Assembly (NCBI RefSeq): GCF_039536325.1
Contig: NZ_BAAAYO010000002.1
Span: 496,001 to 560,000, forward strand
Source: Paenibacillus_AB hodogayensis
GTDB taxonomy: Bacteria > Bacillota > Bacilli > Paenibacillales > NBRC-103111
Length of the DNA: 64,000 bases
Direction of reading: 5' to 3'
The notes under the pieces were generated by a model. That model searched no databases and was not told the origin of the DNA. It saw only the letters and a list, made by a program, of their open reading frames with translations. Positions 60,502 through 64,000 of the stretch are shown here, piece after piece. The translations under genes and the position numbers were made by a program. Every line of letters starts with the position of its first letter. Positions within the stretch are counted from its first letter, which is position 1.

Positions 60502-61377
60502 TCAATCGATAATTTGCAGATGACGATGATCGTGCAGATCGTTCAAGCCTTTACGGTAATCTGTCGGCGAAGCTCCGGCATACTGACGGAATACTTTGCC
60601 GAAATAACTGACGTTGTCGAACGCCAGCCGGCGCGATATATCCTCCACCGGCAGCGCCGTATTCCTCAGCAGCCGCGCCGCTTCCTCAACGCGGATTTTA
60701 CGCAGATAGTGGACCGGGGAGATGCCCGTATACATCTTGAACACTTTGCAAAAATGATGCTTGGACAACCCGGCCGAGGCGGCGATATCGTCCAGACTGA
60801 CCGGAACGCCGAGATGCCGTTCCATATACCGCTTAGCCGTCTGCAGCGACTCGGGCATCGGCTCGGCGATCCGGTCACGTCCCTCCGCAAGCCTCTCCAG
60901 CGCCATTATCCATTCGAACAAACGCAGAGACATCCGGTACTTGTCGCGGAATTCCTGCTCTGCCGCATCCCGGTACATGCTCCACATGAGCCGGATCGGC
61001 TCGGAATCTTCGCGGAACGAGGCGACGGCCCCGAAGGAGCGGATAAAATGCTGCCAATACGAGGCCGTCTCGCCGCCCGTCGAACGAATCCATATAAATT
61101 CCCAGGGCTTCTGGCCGTTCGGCGGGTAAAAGTAACGATGCTCGCTCGGAATCGTGACGAAAAAGCCGTGATGCTTCGGCAGCGTGTAAGTCTCTCCGCC
61201 GATCGCAATCGCCCCTTCTCCGGACAGCGTGTACTGGAACAAATGCCCCCCTCCGGGACGTCTCATGCCGTCCTGTCCGTACGAGCCGTCGAGAGCTACG
61301 CCGCAGCCGATCGATTCTATCGCGTACAACCGCTCCGAAACGTGCTCGCCCCTTTGAAACCCATAGGAAGTATGCAT
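60502..61377 (-). CDS. AraC-family transcriptional regulator
   Basis: 291 residues. A cupin-type N-terminal sensor (HLFQYTLSGEGAIAIGGETY, HHGFFVTIPSEHRYFYPP) precedes a C-terminal AraC DNA-binding domain with both helix-turn-helix units (LDDIAASAGLSKHHFCKVFKMY, then VEDISRRLAFDNVSYFGKVFRQYAGASPTDYRK). It is divergent from the Gfo/Idh/MocA gene at 61505, with a 127-base shared AT-rich promoter region, so it most likely regulates that gene in response to a sugar. The start at 61377 lacks a strong ribosome site; ATG vs downstream GTG is uncertain. Confidence 0.88.
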   Translation of the reverse strand: MHTSYGFQRGEHVSERLYAIESIGCGVALDGSYGQDGMRRPGGGHLFQYTLSGEGAIAIGGETYTLPKHHGFFVTIPSEHRYFYPPNGQKPWEFIWIRSTGGETASYWQHFIRSFGAVASFREDSEPIRLMWSMYRDAAEQEFRDKYRMSLRLFEWIMALERLAEGRDRIAEPMPESLQTAKRYMERHLGVPVSLDDIAASAGLSKHHFCKVFKMYTGISPVHYLRKIRVEEAARLLRNTALPVEDISRRLAFDNVSYFGKVFRQYAGASPTDYRKGLNDLHDHRHLQIID

Positions 61378-61504
61378 AATAAATTACTACTCCAATCTCA
61401 ATTTATTACTGTTGAAACCTTCTACAGAGCAGAGTAACTTTAAGAATATAGTTCAAAATGAACAACAATATTATAGCACAGATTAGAAAGGAAGCTGAAA
61501 GTTC

Positions 61505-62820
61505 ATGCCATCTATCGAGCCTTCCTCCAAACCTGTCGTACCTGCTACGCGGCTGTTCGTGCCGTTATTGTCGGAGCGGGACACCGCAGTCTGGTATACG
61601 CCTCTTACGCCAAAGGCCACCCCGACGAGCTGCAAATCGTCGGCGTGGTCGAGCCCGACCCGGTGCGCCGGAAGCTGACGGCCAATCGATTCGGCCTCGC
61701 GGATGAAGCGGTCTTCGAGTCGGTAGACCAGTTGATTGCCGCCCCTAAGCAGGCCGACGCCGCCATTAACGGAACGATGGACTCGCTCCATGTCGCGACA
61801 ACCTTGCCTCTGTTGAAGGCGGGATACGACGTTTTGCTGGAGAAGCCGATCGGGATCAGCCAAGAGGAAGTGCTGAAGCTTTACGAGGCCGCGCAAACCT
61901 ACAACCGGACTGTGCTCATCTGTCACGTGCTGCGCTATGCGCCGTTCTATGCGGAGATCCGCAAGCGGGTTGCGAATGGGGACATCGGGGACATCGTCGC
62001 CATGCAAACGGAAGAGAACGTCAGCTATCACCATATGGCAACCGCGTTCGTCCGGGGCAAATGGAGCAATTTGAAGGACGGCGGCTCGTCGATGCTGATG
62101 CAAAAATGCTGCCACGACCTCGACCTGATTACATGGATGAAAGGAAATGTGCGTCCGGTCAAAGTAAACAGCTTCGGTAATTTGTCCCAGTTCCGCTCGG
62201 AAAAGGCTCCGGAAGGCTCCGGAACGCGCTGTGTCGTCGATTGCCGGATTGAGGCGTCGTGTCCTTACTCCGCCCGGCAAATGTACCTGGAGCAGAAGAT
62301 GTGGGGGCCATACGCCTGGGACAATATGCACCTGGGCGAAACGCCTTCGAAGGAAGAACAACTGGAGTCGCTGCGGACGACCAACCCGTACGGACGCTGC
62401 GTATGGCGATGCGACAATGATGTGGTGGATCACCAGACGGTCATCATCGAATTCGAGGATGGCAGCACCGCTTCGCATAATATGACGGGCGCCACCTCCA
62501 GAGGGTACCGCTCCATCCACATTACGGGCACGAAAGGCGAAATCTCCGGCATTTTGGAGGACGGCTGCTTCCGGGTACGGCGTCCCGACCTGCGCTCCGT
62601 CGACCGGTATACTGAGGAACTTGTCGAGCTTAACGTCTCCAACGATATGCACGGCGGAGGCGACCTCCGCCTCGTGGCGGACTTCGTCAGCACCCTGCGC
62701 GGGGAGACGCCCTCGCTGTCCTCCACCTCGCTCGACAAGTCCATCTACGGACATCAAATCGGCTTTTTGGCCGATCGGGCGCGGCTGCAAAACCGGGTTG
62801 TGGCGATTAGCGCTCTCTAA
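61505..62820 (+). pseudogene. Gfo/Idh/MocA-family oxidoreductase, apparently frameshifted near the N-terminus
   Basis: ATG 61505 follows AAAGGAAG ten bases upstream and reads MPSIEPSSKPVVPATR, but the Rossmann nucleotide site (AVIVGAGHRSLVYASYA) lies in the frame one base back, which has no usable start codon. The break is near 61545-61560. From there the frame is open to 62820: VVEPDPVRRKL, LLEKPIGISQEE (catalytic Lys), HVLRYAPFYAEIR and the C-terminal sheet domain with MTGATSRGYRSIHITG. Without the break the protein would have about 438 residues. It is probably a sugar or inositol dehydrogenase under control of the divergent AraC gene. A true mutation and a sequence error are both possible. 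Confidence 0.75.
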
Positions 62821-62859
62821 CGGGAACAGAGGCAAGACATAGGATGTCATACGAATACG

Positions 62860-62906
62860 AATCCAGGCAGGCCGGACGACTTTTTTCCGGACGGCCTGGA
62901 TTTTTT
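62860..62906 (+). terminator. terminator
   Basis: AATCCAGGC and GCCTGGATT arms with an inner CCGG/CCGG step, followed by TTTTTT, 40 bases past the oxidoreductase stop. Confidence 0.85.
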
Positions 62907-63021
62907 ATGGATAGAATGCGTCCAACATACGGACAAGCTTGTATTCCCCGGAAGGATATGGTATCGTTTCGCTGAAAAATCGTGCTGCAATCGCATTGCG
63001 GCAGGAAACGGAGGCCGCCCT

Positions 63022-63609
63022 ATGGGATTTATGTCGGTATTGAGCTTTGCCCACCGCTGCGTGACCGAACGATTGCGTCCCGGGGAGATCGCGGTGGACG
63101 CAACCGCAGGCACCGGCGCGGATACGGCCTTTCTATGCGGCGCAGTCGGATCCGCAGGTACCGTTTACGCCTTCGATATTCAGCAGGAGGCGCTGGATCG
63201 CGCGGCCGAACGGGTCGCGGCTCTCCATGCGACCGCCCCTAGGTTGCATTTGCTGCTGCAAAGCCATGCCGAGCTGGAGCAGGCGCTGCCGCCCGACGAG
63301 CGGGGCCGCGTAGGCGCCGTGATGTTCAACCTCGGCTACTTGCCCGGCGGCGACCAGACCGTCATCACCCGGCCCGAATCGACGTTGCCGGCGCTTGACG
63401 CGGCCGTCTCCGTACTGAGAGCCGGCGGTATTCTTACGGTCGTATTGTATCCGGGACATGACGGAGGCCGGGAGGAAGCCGAAAGCGTCCAGCGATGGGC
63501 CGCTGCGCTGCCGGAGGCGGCTTTCCAGACGCTTCTGTACCGGTTTGCAAACCGGAGCAACAATCCGCCATACGTTATTGCGATCGAAAAAAGAAAGGTG
63601 TACAGTTAA
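63022..63609 (+). CDS. mnmM: tRNA methyltransferase of the YtqB/MnmM family
   Basis: 195 residues, a small class I SAM methyltransferase. The SAM loop is VDATAGTGADTAFLC, and the family features VMFNLGYLPGGDQTVITRPEST (a catalytic-type NLGYLPGG loop) and LYPGHDGGREEAE are intact. B. subtilis YtqB (MnmM) methylates nm5s2U34 in tRNA to mnm5s2U. GGAGG lies seven bases before the ATG. Its usual partner, mnmL, is separated from it by the AraC/oxidoreductase pair. Confidence 0.9.
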   Translation: MGFMSVLSFAHRCVTERLRPGEIAVDATAGTGADTAFLCGAVGSAGTVYAFDIQQEALDRAAERVAALHATAPRLHLLLQSHAELEQALPPDERGRVGAVMFNLGYLPGGDQTVITRPESTLPALDAAVSVLRAGGILTVVLYPGHDGGREEAESVQRWAAALPEAAFQTLLYRFANRSNNPPYVIAIEKRKVYS

Positions 63610-63648
63610 AAGCATCGGCTACAACGAGGAAGCGAGGGACAATGCCGC

Positions 63649-64000
63649 ATGAAATCATATCCTCTTCAATTCAAGGCAGAAATGAAAGAACGGGTTTGGG
63701 GCGGACGGGCGCTGGAGCAATTCGGTTTGGAGCTGCCGGAAGGCCCGATCGGCGAAGGCTGGATGATCGGCGATCATCCGAACGGCACGACGAAGGTCGT
63801 CAACGGTCCGCTGGCCGGCATGGGGCTGGATGAGGTCCGCCGCCAGTACGGCAGTACGATGTTCGGAGCGAAAAGCGACACCAGCGATGGCAAACGTTTC
63901 CCGCTGCTAATCAAGCTGCTCGACTGCAACGACGACTTGTCCGTGCAGGTGCATCCGGACAACGACTATACCGGATTGCCGGAGGGCGAGCTGGGCAAGA
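63649..64000 (+). CDS. manA: mannose-6-phosphate isomerase, class I (partial, cut by window end)
   Basis: The first 117 residues are visible. ManA interconverts mannose-6-phosphate and fructose-6-phosphate with zinc. MKSYPLQFKAEMKERVWGGRALE and the zinc ligands in the SVQVHPDND motif (Gln, His) identify the family. The ATG at 63649 is preceded by GAGG. The gene starts 39 bases after mnmM in the same direction and probably shares its transcript. Confidence 0.9.
   Translation, partial: MKSYPLQFKAEMKERVWGGRALEQFGLELPEGPIGEGWMIGDHPNGTTKVVNGPLAGMGLDEVRRQYGSTMFGAKSDTSDGKRFPLLIKLLDCNDDLSVQVHPDNDYTGLPEGELGK

Noticed and set aside
1..64000. Phage, CRISPR-Cas, restriction or toxin-antitoxin system, secondary-metabolite cluster
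   Set aside because: None of the genes I can identify belongs to such a system; the window is mainly metabolic, envelope and translation genes.

Overview
The window looks like chromosomal DNA of a Paenibacillus-type Firmicute (Paenibacillaceae). Reasons: moderately GC-rich sequence, strong AGGAGG ribosome sites, a T-box leader on ilvB, an infC gene with an ATT start, a sigI-rsgI pair, a ykuU-ykuV pair, mnmL/mnmM (ytqA/ytqB) homologues, and several very large membrane-anchored AraC regulators beside LplB/YtcP-type sugar importers. I saw no rRNA, tRNA, CRISPR array, phage or transposase gene.

Layout. 1-8050: the start of a leftward gene behind a perfect FNR/CRP-type palindrome, an AraC regulator, a membrane AraC sensor, topoisomerase III, an unknown gene and a LysM-3D wall protein. 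8156-22316: a leftward carbohydrate locus. It holds a membrane AraC sensor, then (after a terminator and a cre-like site) a solute-binding lipoprotein, two permeases, an enolase-superfamily dehydratase, an aldo/keto reductase, a beta-helix protein with a CBM6-like tail, an alpha-helical-barrel-like protein and a DUF5107-TPR protein. No ATPase is present, so a shared MsmX-type ATPase is implied. None of the enzymes has a signal peptide, so oligosaccharides are probably imported and broken down inside the cell through sugar acids.

22577-32279: metallophosphoesterase, acyltransferase, SulP transporter, a coupled MFS-oxidoreductase pair, a membrane protein, a Cys-rich aldo/keto reductase and a sporulation-type histidine kinase. 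32521-34938: sigI-rsgI, where the anti-sigma factor has a long repetitive tail and the pair has its own sigma-I-like promoter. 35136-38704: a zinc-finger-like protein, gcvH, ykuV, ykuU and leuB. 38918-45908: a stalk-type secreted protein, a frameshifted PLP aminotransferase, a GNAT enzyme and a secreted protein of 13 Ig-like repeats. 46163-51442: ilvBNC behind a T-box, then infC-rpmI-rplT with an attenuator-like leader.

51845-64000: envelope genes (GT2, PAP2 phosphatase, MGDG-synthase-like glycosyltransferase) around a triple WalR-type site, then a TauE transporter, trmB, an SLH-like secreted protein, mnmL, a divergent AraC/oxidoreductase pair, mnmM and the start of manA.

The main unexplained structure is a short dispersed repeat of about 105 bp with terminal inverted repeats GTACAAAGTCAGA, found as two full copies, one shortened copy and one fragment. 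One full copy fills an intergenic gap inside the sugar operon; another full copy and the shortened one lie between leuB and ilvC. Two genes (40279 and 61505) carry apparent frameshifts, which may be real or sequence errors.
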